Assembly (NCBI RefSeq): GCF_001898575.1
Contig: NZ_MKUD01000010.1
Span: forward strand, 361,110-425,109
DNA: 64,000 nucleotides
Source: Spirosoma sp. 48-14
GTDB lineage: Bacteria > Bacteroidota > Bacteroidia > Cytophagales > Spirosomataceae
Direction of reading: 5' to 3'
The notes beneath the pieces were generated by a model. It was given only the letters and a program-made list of their open reading frames with translations, had not been told where the DNA came from and searched no databases. The translations under genes were made by a program, and so were the position numbers. Numbering within the stretch: position 1 is the stretch's first letter; every line of letters begins with the position of its first letter. Shown here piece after piece: positions 9,050-18,256 of the stretch.

Positions 9050-9618
9050 TCTTCTAATTATTAAGATTGTGTAAATCTACAGCTATTAACTGAACTATCC
9101 TATTGATTTTCAAAGTATTTTGAGAATTGCCGTCTTTTTTGACCTTATTTGTAAATTTCATTAAATAGTAGGTGAAATTGTAATCTTTTTAGGTGATAAC
9201 GCGTTAAAGGTATACTACGTTGTTGCGTATGTGCTAACCGGCGGTCAAATGCCCTGCTCATGATTGACTACCTGGTTGCCAACGGGATTAACCATCTCCT
9301 TACTGCCACGCATCTGATCTGGGCAAATTCTCTCAAGTTTATCCAGGGCAACCCGTTGCTTTTGAAATCGGCCAACGCTGGTTTAGGTGATCAAGTCGGA
9401 TGGACTGCAACTCGAACCCATTTTGCTACAGAGATTAGCCTTCCTTTTTTCTATCCCAACTGTTATCCCTTCCACAATGCAGGTGGGTCTATTTTGTCAA
9501 TGGTCCGTTTGGTACCTGTATGTCAACAGCTTCATTAGCTCTTAACGTACGCTGGCTTCGCTCGGCGCTGGCCATTATTCCCGCGAAAAATTAATAGTCT
9601 TTACTGGTAAAAGAACGT
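9050..9618. other. Intergenic region upstream of csp and small-gene cluster
   Basis: About 570 bases. The part next to the csp gene is AT-rich and presumably holds its minus-strand promoter and leader. A 92-codon plus-strand frame at 9260-9538 has no protein-like motif and is not called. I see no strong inverted repeat. Confidence 0.5.
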
Positions 9619-9777
9619 ATGAAAACAACGTCAAGAGAACGGCAGCTAGCCGCTCATCAACTGATTGAAGCTAGTAAAAAGCCCTATTTAGTACGGGATA
9701 TGCCCCGTAAGGTCTTGTATTTGACAGCGGATCAGGCAGCTAAACGGCAGGATCTGATTCCTCAGTTTGGTCTTTGA
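9619..9777 (+). CDS. Small hypothetical protein, 52 residues
   Basis: ATG at 9619 opens a 52-codon frame beginning MKTTSRERQLAAHQLIEASK and ending in DLIPQFGL. It is Lys/Arg-rich and predicted soluble, with an amphipathic N-terminal helix. The codon choice resembles neighbouring genes. It is the first of four small same-strand frames (9619-10820), which suggests a small operon. No family was recognised. It could be a non-coding frame. Confidence 0.4.
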   Translation: MKTTSRERQLAAHQLIEASKKPYLVRDMPRKVLYLTADQAAKRQDLIPQFGL

Positions 9778-9804
9778 CCACCAATTGTTAACGAAAGTCT
9801 GCTC

Positions 9805-9933
9805 ATGTTTACGGATCTTACGATTACCCTGTTTGCGGGTTTTAACGAAGTAGGCCTGCCCAAAGGATCTCAACTAGGTGTTATTGAAACAGACGGCTAC
9901 GAGGTTTACCCGTATGAGCCATCCGAAGTTTAA
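9805..9933 (+). CDS. Small hypothetical protein, 42 residues
   Basis: ATG at 9805 opens a 42-codon frame beginning MFTDLTITLFAGFNEVGLPK and ending VYPYEPSEV. It is acidic and beta-rich in appearance. It begins 27 nt after the preceding small frame and ends 19 nt before the likely ATG (9953) of the next gene; it overlaps an alternative ATG at 9914. This spacing fits translation in an operon. No family recognised. Confidence 0.3.
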   Translation: MFTDLTITLFAGFNEVGLPKGSQLGVIETDGYEVYPYEPSEV

Positions 9934-9952
9934 ACGTATACGCCCTTATATT

Positions 9953-10414
9953 ATGCAGCCCAACAGCAATCCGATCAAAGATCACTTAATAGCGATACGT
10001 ACAGCGCTAGATTCGCCCGTATTCAACCTCAATACATCCGAAGACGATCCCTGGAAATCAGAATTTGCGCAACTAATCAAGTCGCTCCACAGCGTATTGG
10101 TGCTGGCCGATCAGGCGGGTAAACGCGTTGATTTCCTGGACGACGTAGGTGTAAACGGTAAAATACAGGACATTTCCTCTTTAATTAACTGGATGTATGA
10201 TTGCCTGCCCGGCTTAGCTGCCGAAAAATCTGGACAGCTTACTACGAATCGCTTAAACCGATACACGAATGAGGGCTGGGGGTATTTTGCCAACGGCTGT
10301 TTTTTCTCCGTTGGATTCGATGATGAACAGGCTTTCTTTATCGATGACCAGCGAGTGTATCTGAACCGGCATATCCGACGGGCCGTTTCTGAAATGGAAC
10401 GAACCTTTTCTTGA
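9953..10414 (+). CDS. Hypothetical protein, about 153 residues
   Basis: A soluble protein without recognised domain. The start at 9953 (MQPNSNPIKDHLIAIRTAL) avoids overlap with the preceding small frame. ATG 9914 (MSHPKFKRI) is an alternative that would overlap it by 20 nt. The sequence is mixed alpha/beta with a helical first half (DPWKSEFAQLIKSLHSVLVL) and a C-terminal FFSVGFDDEQAFFIDDQRVY beta region. It lies 49 nt before the next small gene on the same strand. I do not recognise a function. Confidence 0.6.
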   Translation: MQPNSNPIKDHLIAIRTALDSPVFNLNTSEDDPWKSEFAQLIKSLHSVLVLADQAGKRVDFLDDVGVNGKIQDISSLINWMYDCLPGLAAEKSGQLTTNRLNRYTNEGWGYFANGCFFSVGFDDEQAFFIDDQRVYLNRHIRRAVSEMERTFS

Positions 10415-10463
10415 TCGTCATAAGCAACACTATTAAACTATTTCTTACAATTCAATCCTGCAA

Positions 10464-10820
10464 ATGAGCAAACAGATTTACATTGCCCAGGCGGTTGCCT
10501 GGGCTAGATCCCGAGGTTTTGTTGACATTAAGGCCAATATAGAAGGGTATCCAAAACCAGGAGGCTTTGGTCGCCAACAGGATGGTCAAACATTTATTCC
10601 CGATGTAACGGCTCAGCAGTTTGAGCAAAAATCCTACTTTACCGTTGTACTTAAAACCGACCCGGTAGATGGGTTAGTATCCAAGCTCAAACTGCTCAAT
10701 CAATTGGCGTTACGTGGGGGTGGCCAGCTCTACCTGCTTACCCCTAAAGGTCACATGCCCTTTGCTAAGTCGGTAGCTGCCAATAGCGCCATCACGGCAG
10801 AATTGATTAACCTGGGGTAG
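10464..10820 (+). CDS. Hypothetical protein, possibly a nuclease-fold remnant
   Basis: 118 residues, with a compact alpha-beta pattern: an N-terminal helix (IYIAQAVAWARSRGF), then FIPDVTAQ, YFTVVLKTD, a helix LVSKLKLLNQLA, and a strand GGQLYLLTPKG. The order Asp on one strand, Lys on the next (PDV...VVLKTD), helix, strand resembles the PD-(D/E)XK restriction-endonuclease-like core, but the second acidic residue is replaced by Leu. It may be a non-catalytic relative. The fold assignment is my inference from pattern only. Its upstream neighbour is the 153-residue unknown protein. Confidence 0.65.
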   Translation: MSKQIYIAQAVAWARSRGFVDIKANIEGYPKPGGFGRQQDGQTFIPDVTAQQFEQKSYFTVVLKTDPVDGLVSKLKLLNQLALRGGGQLYLLTPKGHMPFAKSVAANSAITAELINLG

Positions 10821-10841
10821 GTCTGCTGTGATACCCCTCCT

Positions 10842-12119
10842 TTATTTGAACCGTTCGTGCGCTTTCCGCTCCAGCGTCTCCCGATGATCGGGGTGGGCGA
10901 TGTCGATCAGGGCACGGGCGCGTTGACGGAGATTTTTGCCGTATAGGTCGGCAATGCCATACTCCGTCACAATGTAATGGACATGCGCACGGGTGGTGGT
11001 TACGCCCGCCCCTTCTTTCAGGAATGGAACAATTTTGCTTTCGCCCTTGCTGGTTGTTGAGGCTAACGCAATGATGGGTTTGCCCCCTTCCGACAGGGTG
11101 GCTCCCCGAACAAAGTCCATCTGCCCGCCAACACCTGAATACTGGTATGTACCAATGGTGTCGGCGCAGACTTGCCCGGTCAGGTCAATTTCAATGGCCG
11201 AATTGATGGCAGTCACCCTGGGGTTTCGCCGAATAATGGCTGTATCGTTGGTGAAGCTGGTCTGTTTCATCGCAACACCGGGATTGTCGTTAATAAAATC
11301 ATACACACGCTGACTCCCCATCACGAAGGAAGAAACAACCCGATAAGGTAGTACGGTTTTGTGTTCGCCGGTAACAACTCCTCGTTCGATCAGATCGATA
11401 ACGCCGTCCGAAAACATCTCGGTATGAATCCCCAGCCGTTTGTGATGGACCAGTTCAGCCACCGTAGCGTTCGGAATCCCACCAATACCCAACTGAAGCG
11501 TAGCTCCATCATCGACCAACCCGGCAATGTAGCGACCAATTTTTCGATCCAGATCGCTGATTGGAGCGGGCAATACTTCATAGATAGGCGTATCGACTTC
11601 GACGGCCGCATGTAATAAGGAAACGGGGATAAGTCCATCGCCGTGGGTACGTGGTACACGTGGGTTAATCTGAGCGATTACGTACTTAGCTGAATGAATA
11701 GCCGCCAGTGAGATATCGACCGAAGCGCCCAGCGAACAGTAGCCATGTTCATCGGGGGGCGAAACCTGAATAAGTGCTACATCAATAGGCAGGATATTGC
11801 GCTGGAAAAGCAGGTGTATTTCGCTCAGAAAAATAGGCACATAATCACCGATACCCTCGGCCAATTGCTTCCGCATATTGGCCCCAATGAAAAACGAATT
11901 GGGCCGGAACGAAGCCTGATATTGCCGGTCCAAATAAGGCAATGGCCCTTCGGTGTGCATATGGCATATCTCTACGTCGCGCAGTTCATCGGCGCGGGCC
12001 ACCATGGCATTAATGAGCGTATGCGGAGTTTGGGAAACACTGTGAATAAAAACGCGATTGCCGGACTGAATAGCCGAAACGGCTCTTTCTGGACTGGTAA
12101 TGGGCAAATGAAACGCCAT
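10842..12119 (-). CDS. Acetyl-CoA hydrolase/transferase family CoA-transferase
   Basis: At 425 residues it has the length and order of the 4-hydroxybutyrate/acetate CoA-transferase family: the N-terminal CoA-transferase domain, the nucleotide-binding GATLQLGIGGIPNATV turn, the HTEMFSDGVIDLIERG block, and the C-terminal VHYIVTEYGIADLYGKNLRQRA motif near the active-site region. It transfers CoA between acetyl-CoA and a short carboxylic acid, or hydrolyses acetyl-CoA, in the cytoplasm. The exact acceptor cannot be told. It lies 97 nt downstream of a glucosidase on the same strand, with no evident functional link. Confidence 0.88.
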   Translation of the reverse strand: MAFHLPITSPERAVSAIQSGNRVFIHSVSQTPHTLINAMVARADELRDVEICHMHTEGPLPYLDRQYQASFRPNSFFIGANMRKQLAEGIGDYVPIFLSEIHLLFQRNILPIDVALIQVSPPDEHGYCSLGASVDISLAAIHSAKYVIAQINPRVPRTHGDGLIPVSLLHAAVEVDTPIYEVLPAPISDLDRKIGRYIAGLVDDGATLQLGIGGIPNATVAELVHHKRLGIHTEMFSDGVIDLIERGVVTGEHKTVLPYRVVSSFVMGSQRVYDFINDNPGVAMKQTSFTNDTAIIRRNPRVTAINSAIEIDLTGQVCADTIGTYQYSGVGGQMDFVRGATLSEGGKPIIALASTTSKGESKIVPFLKEGAGVTTTRAHVHYIVTEYGIADLYGKNLRQRARALIDIAHPDHRETLERKAHERFK

Positions 12120-12216
12120 TGTGTGGTTGTATTAGTCAAAAATGAATGAACTCGAAGGCAAAACTACTGATCGAACCTTCCTGTTTTTGTGACAACGACG
12201 GGCGGTATGCCTGACA

Positions 12217-13593
12217 TTAATCATTGAGGAACTGCTGAAACCAGCGTCCTGACGATTTGATAATCCGTTTCTGGGTCCGAAAGTCGACATAAACAAGACC
12301 AAAACGGGGTCGATAGCCTTCGGCCCATTCAAAGTTGTCCAGAAAGGTCCAGACGAAGTAGCCTGCAACGGGAAAGCCTTCCTGCTTAGCTCTGAGGGTA
12401 CTTTTCAGGTAATCCTGATGATAACTAACGCGAGCCGGATCGTGAACCATGCCTTGCTGAACCGTATCGTAGAAAGCCGCTCCACTTTCGGTGATATAGA
12501 TTTGTTTAACCCCTTCGTACTGCCCAAACTGGTGGATGATTCGGTACATCGTCTCGGGATTTACCTCCCAACCCATCTCGGTGATTGTCTGCACATTGCG
12601 TCGGAGGGGCGAAACGTCCTTTGCCCAGAGATACGGCATAAAATAGGACTGCTCGACAACTGCCCGGAAGTAGTGCTGAATACCGATAAAATCGAAGTCG
12701 AACGCCAGCCGTTCCATGTCGCCAGGTTTCGCAACCTTTTTAGCAATGCCGCTTAAAAACGGTAATTCCCTGGTTGGGTACCCCATACCAAGGGCGGGCT
12801 CGATGAAAAGCCGGTTCAACAGCGCATCCACACGCGTAGCAGCCGCCTGGTCGCGGGGGGTAAATGGGTCGATCGGCGAACAGGAAAACGTGGTGCCGAC
12901 AAGTGCATCGGGTACATTTTGGCGTACAATGCGACCGCCTTCGGCCTGAACCAGAGCCGTATGATGAATAGCTGGCAACAGATTCCGAAAACTCCGCCGA
13001 CCCGGAGCGTGTTGCCCGGTAAAATAACCCAGTACCGAAAAGGCCAGGGGCTCGTTCAGAATAATCCAGTGCTTTACCTTATGGCCGAAAGCCAGCGTGC
13101 AGATGTTGGTAAACTCAGCAAACCAATCGACAATCTGACGGTTTGGCCAGCCTCCTTTCTGTTCGAGGGCATGGGGCAAATCCCAATGATACAAGGTAAT
13201 CCAGGGAGTTATGCCCAGTGATAGACAGTGGTCGATCAATCGGTCGTAAAAGGCAATACCCGCTTCGTTAATACGCCCCCCCGATTGAGGACCAACCCCA
13301 TCGGGCAAAATACGAGACCACGATAACGAAAAACGAAAGGCATTAAATCCCAGCTCTTTATGGAGCAAAAGGTCAGACTCGTAACGGTCGTAGAATTCGC
13401 AGGCAAAATCGGCTGTTTCGCCAGTTTTTATTTTTCCTTTCTGCTTGCTGAATATATCCCATACCGAAGGGGTGCGTCCGTCCCGGTCAACTGCCCCTTC
13501 AATCTGATAAGCGGCTGTGGCAGTTCCCCAGGTAAAATCAGGGCCGAAGGCATGACGGTCAAAATCGGTTTGTAGCGTTGAGTGAGGTAACAC
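12217..13593 (-). CDS. Glycoside hydrolase family 1 beta-glucosidase
   Basis: 458 residues, the standard GH1 length, with the N-terminal signature FTWGTATAAYQIEGA. The acid/base Glu181 lies in ILNEPLAF and the nucleophile Glu369 in YITESGAAF. The usual family motif is ENG; here it is ESG, a conservative change at the second position. It should hydrolyse beta-glucosides or related oligosaccharides. No signal peptide is seen, so it is cytoplasmic. The first codon is GTG at 13593. No ATG lies before the conserved N-terminus. Confidence 0.93.
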   Translation of the reverse strand: MLPHSTLQTDFDRHAFGPDFTWGTATAAYQIEGAVDRDGRTPSVWDIFSKQKGKIKTGETADFACEFYDRYESDLLLHKELGFNAFRFSLSWSRILPDGVGPQSGGRINEAGIAFYDRLIDHCLSLGITPWITLYHWDLPHALEQKGGWPNRQIVDWFAEFTNICTLAFGHKVKHWIILNEPLAFSVLGYFTGQHAPGRRSFRNLLPAIHHTALVQAEGGRIVRQNVPDALVGTTFSCSPIDPFTPRDQAAATRVDALLNRLFIEPALGMGYPTRELPFLSGIAKKVAKPGDMERLAFDFDFIGIQHYFRAVVEQSYFMPYLWAKDVSPLRRNVQTITEMGWEVNPETMYRIIHQFGQYEGVKQIYITESGAAFYDTVQQGMVHDPARVSYHQDYLKSTLRAKQEGFPVAGYFVWTFLDNFEWAEGYRPRFGLVYVDFRTQKRIIKSSGRWFQQFLND

Positions 13594-13685
13594 AGCGTGT
13601 AGGCGTTGTTGGCTGAACGCGCAAAACTACCGGGTTACCCTAAAAAGATAATCCCCAACCCGATAATTTAATATACAAGAGTATG

Positions 13686-13759
13686 GTAATGAATAATGGA
13701 TAATGAATAATGGCTGCTAGTCTACCATTATTCATTGTCCATTATCCATTATCCATTAC
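13686..13759. repeat. Inverted repeat of 7-bp tandem units
   Basis: The left arm (13686-13713) is four 7-bp units of the type ATAATGG/ATAATGA. The right arm (13725-13759) is the reverse complement of five such units. The spacer is 11 nt. The right arm ends six bases from the stop codon of the minus-strand gene 13766-14167, so on that strand the hairpin directly follows the stop and can act as its terminator. The same architecture with other unit sequences occurs at 19302-19406 and 33038-33127. Confidence 0.8.
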
Positions 13760-13765
13760 TTTTTA

Positions 13766-14167
13766 TTAGCCACGACGGCCGAAGGGGGGAGCGTTGCGGT
13801 TGTAGCGGGTATTGGTTTGAGCGGCAAACAACCGATCGCGTTGGGCCGAGGTCAGTACGGCCAGCATATCTTGGCGTTTGCGGAGCTGAAGCTGACGAAG
13901 GCCATCAGGGGTCATGCGGGACGTCTGCATGATGCGGTCATAATTATCCTCGATTTTATGCAGTTGTTTTTCCTGACGGCGGGATAGGCCAACAATGGCA
14001 TCGATCCGATCGATTTTGAGTTCATCCTGAACTTGATCCCTGTCGTAATGCTGGCCTCCATATTGAGGAGCACGGTTATCGAAAGGTTTTGAATATACGC
14101 CCTGAGCAAACGTTACAGTAGTTGCAAAAGCGAAAAATGTAAGGGCGGTGGCGATTGTCTTTTTCAT
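13766..14167 (-). CDS. Small periplasmic protein with LTxxQ-like motif
   Basis: 133 residues with a clear signal peptide (MKKTIATALTFFAFATTVTFAQ, cleaved after AQ). The mature part is helical and highly charged (DRIDAIVGLSRRQEKQLHKIEDNYDRIM, then LQLRKRQDMLAVLTSAQRDRLFA). The LTSAQ turn between two long helices recalls the Spy/CpxP periplasmic chaperone family (LTxxQ motif), but the similarity is weak. The C-terminus is Arg/Asn/Pro-rich. Expected location is the periplasm. The role is unknown. Confidence 0.7.
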   Translation of the reverse strand: MKKTIATALTFFAFATTVTFAQGVYSKPFDNRAPQYGGQHYDRDQVQDELKIDRIDAIVGLSRRQEKQLHKIEDNYDRIMQTSRMTPDGLRQLQLRKRQDMLAVLTSAQRDRLFAAQTNTRYNRNAPPFGRRG

Positions 14168-14287
14168 GATCAGTATCTGTTTTATTGTGCGTTACTGATT
14201 CTTAGAAGGAAAGTCCGCACCTGCGTTTAATCGTGCTATAGGCGAATCTGGCCGAATGCCGGTTTCAATCTGCCAAAGTACCTGAAA

Positions 14288-15301
14288 TCACTTCTGAATG
14301 ACTTTCGAACGTGTCGTCTGGCGGGCCATTGCCTGGGCGATAATACTGGCTATGATAAGCTGGAGCGCATGATAAATCATAATCGGCAGAAGCATAACCC
14401 CGGCTGTTGTAGCCGGAAACAATACTTTGGCCATGACGCTTCCCTGCACCAGCGATTTTTTTGAGCCACAAAACAAGGCCGTTATGTTGTCTTCCCTGAA
14501 AAAATTCAATAGCCTGCCGAGCAGATACACTAGCCCAAAGACAAGAAAAAATAAGCCCAGCATCAGCGCCGACAACCAGGCCAGATCACCGAATGAGTAG
14601 TTGGCAAACAGGTTTAGTGAAAACGATTCGCAGAATGAGGTATAGACAATAAGCAGGATAGTGAGCTGATCGCCATAGCGCAGATAGTTCTTGTAGCGAT
14701 TGGCAAACCATCCCAAACGTTTGTTAAGCAATAAACCAAGTACAACGGGTACGATAACCTGAACGGTCAACTTACCAATAACGCTCCCCAGATCGTACTG
14801 CCCGGTGGTGCTGGTTAACAGAAAGCTCATCCAGAGGGGCGTTATAAACACCCCAATCAGGCTCGAAATGCTGGCATTGAAGATAGCTGCCGGAAGATTG
14901 CCTCCTGCAATGGATACCATCACAACCGACGATGATACGGTGGAGGGAAGGACGGCCACATAAAAAATACCCAGCCACAATAGTGAGGTTTCGGGCGTCA
15001 TCAATAGCGAACGGATAGGCAGGACGATGGCCGGAAACAGGACGAATGTAGTCAGGTGAATGACCAGATGCAGCCGATGATTGCGTAACCCCGCCCGCAA
15101 TTGCTCCATGTTCAGGCGAAGCCCGTAGAAGAAGAAAATAAACGAAACGCCATACGTAGCGATGGCCGAAAGCGATACAATTCCTTCCTGAATGCCAGGC
15201 TCAGGCCAGAGTTTTGCTAAACCGATCATGCCCAGCAGAGCCAGAATAAACCAGTCGAGGCCAACCCGGGCCAGCAGATTACTTACTGAAGAATTTGACA
15301 T
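14288..15301 (-). CDS. Bile acid:sodium symporter-like (SBF) transporter
   Basis: 337 residues with about ten hydrophobic segments. The pattern VSFIFFFYGLRLNMEQLRAGLRNHRLH in the first third and AVLPSTVSSSVVMVSIAGGNLPAAIFNASISSLIGVF in the middle matches the SBF-like / YfeH branch of the bile acid:sodium symporter superfamily. In bacteria these carry organic anions of mostly unknown identity. It sits in the inner membrane. It precedes the small LTxxQ-like protein on the same strand with about 120 nt between them; no functional link is evident. Confidence 0.85.
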   Translation of the reverse strand: MSNSSVSNLLARVGLDWFILALLGMIGLAKLWPEPGIQEGIVSLSAIATYGVSFIFFFYGLRLNMEQLRAGLRNHRLHLVIHLTTFVLFPAIVLPIRSLLMTPETSLLWLGIFYVAVLPSTVSSSVVMVSIAGGNLPAAIFNASISSLIGVFITPLWMSFLLTSTTGQYDLGSVIGKLTVQVIVPVVLGLLLNKRLGWFANRYKNYLRYGDQLTILLIVYTSFCESFSLNLFANYSFGDLAWLSALMLGLFFLVFGLVYLLGRLLNFFREDNITALFCGSKKSLVQGSVMAKVLFPATTAGVMLLPIMIYHALQLIIASIIAQAMARQTTRSKVIQK

Positions 15302-15402
15302 AGCGTAACGTTGGGCAGAGCGCCATCAAAGAAACCGTCAGGTGCTCGGCTATGCTGGATTTTTGCCCAAAAGTAAGCGTAAGGTAAATGACGTTCTACC
15401 CC

Positions 15403-16833
15403 TTACAACAGCTTTACGATATAATTGATGAGTTTTTTTACGGAGTCGGTATACGGTGGATAGACGAATTTCATGGTTCCGAAATCGCGGTACATCACCC
15501 CCCGTTGATTCGAAAATTCCTGAAATCCGTGAATTCCGTTCGACTTACCAATACCACTGTGATTAACACCCCCGAATGGCAGGTCGATGGTTGAAAACTG
15601 AAGCATCGTGTCATTTACGACCGTATCGCCGGCCGATGTATGATCCAGAATATAGCGTGTATGGCTTCGGTTTCGGCTGTGAATATAAAGTGCCAGTGGC
15701 TTTTCGCGTCGGTTGATCGTTTGCAGAGCCTCATCAAGGTTGTTGAACGAAATAACAGGAAGGATAGGCCCAAAAATTTCTTCCTGCATCACCTGCATAG
15801 CATCCGTCACGTTTTCGAGTACCGTAGGTTCCATAAAATTTTGGGCTGAATTAGCCTTCCCGCCAAACGTAACCGTAGCCCCTTTGGATAGTGCATCATC
15901 GAGGGTCTGTTTCAACCGTTGAAAATGGCGGTTATTAATAATACGAGCGTAACTGGTGGATGATTCAATGGGCTGGCCATCTGGACTATACATCTTTTGC
16001 AAGCGCTCTTTGAGCAAATTCACGAAAGGCGCTTTGACCGACTCATGAACCAGTACATAGTCGGGTGAAATGCAGGTTTGCCCCGCATTCAGGCATTTAC
16101 CCCAGGCAAGTTGTTCGGCCGCCTGAGTCAGATTGGCTGACTCATCGACAATGGCAGGTGATTTACCACCGAGTTCGAGGGTTACTGACGCTAAGTGTTT
16201 GGCCGCAGCCGCCATCACAACCCGCCCAACAGCCGGGCTTCCGGTGAAAAAAATATGGTTAAACGGTAGCTCAAGCAGTGCCTGTGATACCGTTGCATCG
16301 CCCTCGATAACAAAAACTTCTTCGGGCGGAAACAACTCACTAATCATCTGCTTTAGCAGCGCAGAGGTATGAGGTGTTAGTTCGGAAGGTTTTAGAATCA
16401 CCACATTACCAGCCGCTAGGGCGAGCACCAGTGGGCGAAGACTTAACGAAACCGGATAATTCCAGGGAGAGATGATCAGGATATTTCCTTTGGCTTCATG
16501 ATGAATGTAGCTGCGTGTTCCGATCAAGGGCAATGGTGTAGGCAGTGGCTGCGGTTTCATCCATTGATTCAAATGGCGGATGGCAAACCTGATTTCGGCA
16601 TGGAGAGGAATCAGATCCCCAAGCATAGCTTCGGCCGAAGGCTTCCGAAAATCAGTGTACATGGCCTGCTGGATAGCCTTTTCATGAACCGTAATCCAGG
16701 ATTGAATACGTAGGAGTCGCTCACGACGCTGTTCAACGGTGGTCAGCGCCTGTTGGGGAGCATGCCGACGTTGGGCGTCAAAAGCAGACCGAATCGTAGC
16801 ATACACATCAATTTTCGGAGCGGGGGTGATCAT
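15403..16833 (-). CDS. NAD(P)-dependent aldehyde dehydrogenase, ALDH3-like
   Basis: 476 residues with general base Glu220 in VTLELGGKSPAIV and nucleophile Cys254 in LNAGQTCISPDYVLV. The NAD-site blocks are IISPWNYPVSLSLRPLVLALAAGNVVILKPSE and FFTGSPAVGR. The PSE and SPDYVLV variants and the LPLIGTRSYIHHEAKGNILI run are typical of the ALDH3 / coniferyl aldehyde dehydrogenase group that oxidises fatty or aromatic aldehydes. It is cytoplasmic or membrane-associated. Length and motifs are complete. The 3' end faces the SBF transporter gene. Confidence 0.93.
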   Translation of the reverse strand: MITPAPKIDVYATIRSAFDAQRRHAPQQALTTVEQRRERLLRIQSWITVHEKAIQQAMYTDFRKPSAEAMLGDLIPLHAEIRFAIRHLNQWMKPQPLPTPLPLIGTRSYIHHEAKGNILIISPWNYPVSLSLRPLVLALAAGNVVILKPSELTPHTSALLKQMISELFPPEEVFVIEGDATVSQALLELPFNHIFFTGSPAVGRVVMAAAAKHLASVTLELGGKSPAIVDESANLTQAAEQLAWGKCLNAGQTCISPDYVLVHESVKAPFVNLLKERLQKMYSPDGQPIESSTSYARIINNRHFQRLKQTLDDALSKGATVTFGGKANSAQNFMEPTVLENVTDAMQVMQEEIFGPILPVISFNNLDEALQTINRREKPLALYIHSRNRSHTRYILDHTSAGDTVVNDTMLQFSTIDLPFGGVNHSGIGKSNGIHGFQEFSNQRGVMYRDFGTMKFVYPPYTDSVKKLINYIVKLL

Positions 16834-17068
16834 AGGGGTACGGGTATTGAATTTTAGTTTGTGATATTCAGCCTACTGCGGACTGATTCAACAGTCTGTT
16901 CGTCGCTACACAGCTTTTGAAAACAGACCCTGTAAACGGATGAATTGTGAGCAGTAAACAGAAAAGCGTAAACGGACTACTTTTTACGATAAAAATACAA
17001 AATAATGGTTGATATGGATTTACAGGATGAATCGTTTATCTTAGCTGAAACTTTATCACCAATACTGG

Positions 17069-18256
17069 ATGTCGCTCGTTAGTGATAATATCCGCTATCT
17101 GCGTAAGCTCAATGGGTTGACGCAGGAGCAGTTCTCCCGAAAGATTAATATTAAGCGTTCATTATTAGGGGCTTATGAGGAGGGTCGTGCCAACCCGAAT
17201 CAGCAGAATATGCAGGCAATTGCCAGAGCTTTCAATACAACCGTTGAATTGTTGACGCGGCAGGATCTACGGAAAATCCGCGAAACCCCTAATTTAAGTA
17301 TCCCACTTGGACAGGCATCCAAACCAATCGATTCACGACCATCGACTATTCGTACCGACGGAAAGCTTGATGCGGATGAAAACGACCCATTTCAACATCC
17401 TGATTTCCCGGATATTTTTGCCCAGCCAGCTTCTTCGGCACCTGAACCTCAGCCACTGTCGTCGGTGCTGAATAAGTATTACAAAACGCAGGAAGAACCA
17501 CGCCGAGCAATTGATCATACTGTGCCAGGGCCGCCGGTCATTACCTCGCCCATCCGGCCGGACCAGTCGCGGCAACCAGCCGCGTTTCAGTCTGTACAAC
17601 CGAGTGCCAGGCCGGTTAGTTTGCCCGCCCAACCTTCTGTCGATGAGTTGTTTGGTCAGCCTTCGGGGCCACGGCCTGCCATGCCTGCTTCCCGGCCAGA
17701 GGAGCCATTAACGTTCAACAACGTATATAAGGAATCGTTTGGATCAGCACAGCCGACGGCTGCTCCCCAGGCGCTTGCCCCCAGCATTCCAGTAGTCATG
17801 CAACGGCTGTTTGGAGAGTACAAACAGCGGTATCAGCAGCCCGATTTCATCTATCGGTTGCCCGCCATGCACCTGCCGACTTTGCCCGAAGGCCATTACC
17901 GCGCTTTTGAGGCTGGGGATGATTTCGTGTTTCCCGGAGCCCTGCTTGTGGGGCGGTTTATACGGAACTGGTTCGATATTGCCGATGGGAAACAATACGT
18001 GCTGTTGGTTGCTCAACCTTCGACTGGGGCGGGTATCTGTTGTCGTCGTGTATACAATCAGGTGAAGATAAAAGGGACGCTATTGCTGACTGCCGACCGG
18101 GCTGATATCCCTAATCAGGAAATTGCCTTGAAGGATGTGCTGGAAGTCTGGGAAATCTGTGCGTTTGTCAGTCAGACCATGCCGCCACCACCGCCCAATA
18201 CGGATCGACTTCGTCAATTGATCGACGAGATACGATTCGAAGTGGAGCGGCTTTGA
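17069..18256 (+). CDS. XRE-family regulator with proline-rich linker and S24-like C-terminal domain
   Basis: Residues about 5-62 are a Cro/C1-type helix-turn-helix (IRYLRKLNGLTQEQFSRKIN, SLLGAYEEGRANPN). Residues about 75-235 are a Pro/Gln/Ser-rich low-complexity linker. The rest resembles the S24/LexA fold: MHLPTLPEGHYRAFEAGDDFVFPGALLVG, then strands to the end. The catalytic Ser of the family GDSM turn is replaced (GDDF), so self-cleavage is unlikely. The tail may only dimerise or bind a ligand. At 395 residues it is longer than phage-type repressors because of the linker. No phage genes are nearby. It is a DNA-binding regulator of unknown targets. Confidence 0.85.
   Translation: MSLVSDNIRYLRKLNGLTQEQFSRKINIKRSLLGAYEEGRANPNQQNMQAIARAFNTTVELLTRQDLRKIRETPNLSIPLGQASKPIDSRPSTIRTDGKLDADENDPFQHPDFPDIFAQPASSAPEPQPLSSVLNKYYKTQEEPRRAIDHTVPGPPVITSPIRPDQSRQPAAFQSVQPSARPVSLPAQPSVDELFGQPSGPRPAMPASRPEEPLTFNNVYKESFGSAQPTAAPQALAPSIPVVMQRLFGEYKQRYQQPDFIYRLPAMHLPTLPEGHYRAFEAGDDFVFPGALLVGRFIRNWFDIADGKQYVLLVAQPSTGAGICCRRVYNQVKIKGTLLLTADRADIPNQEIALKDVLEVWEICAFVSQTMPPPPPNTDRLRQLIDEIRFEVERL

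Noticed and set aside
8858-9259. Cold-shock leader or riboswitch upstream of csp
   Set aside because: The region is AT-rich but I could not find a stable conserved fold or a known RNA motif.
9260-9538. 92-codon plus-strand open frame
   Set aside because: Low-complexity composition, no domain or conserved-looking block, and no partner gene. Treated as part of the intergenic region.
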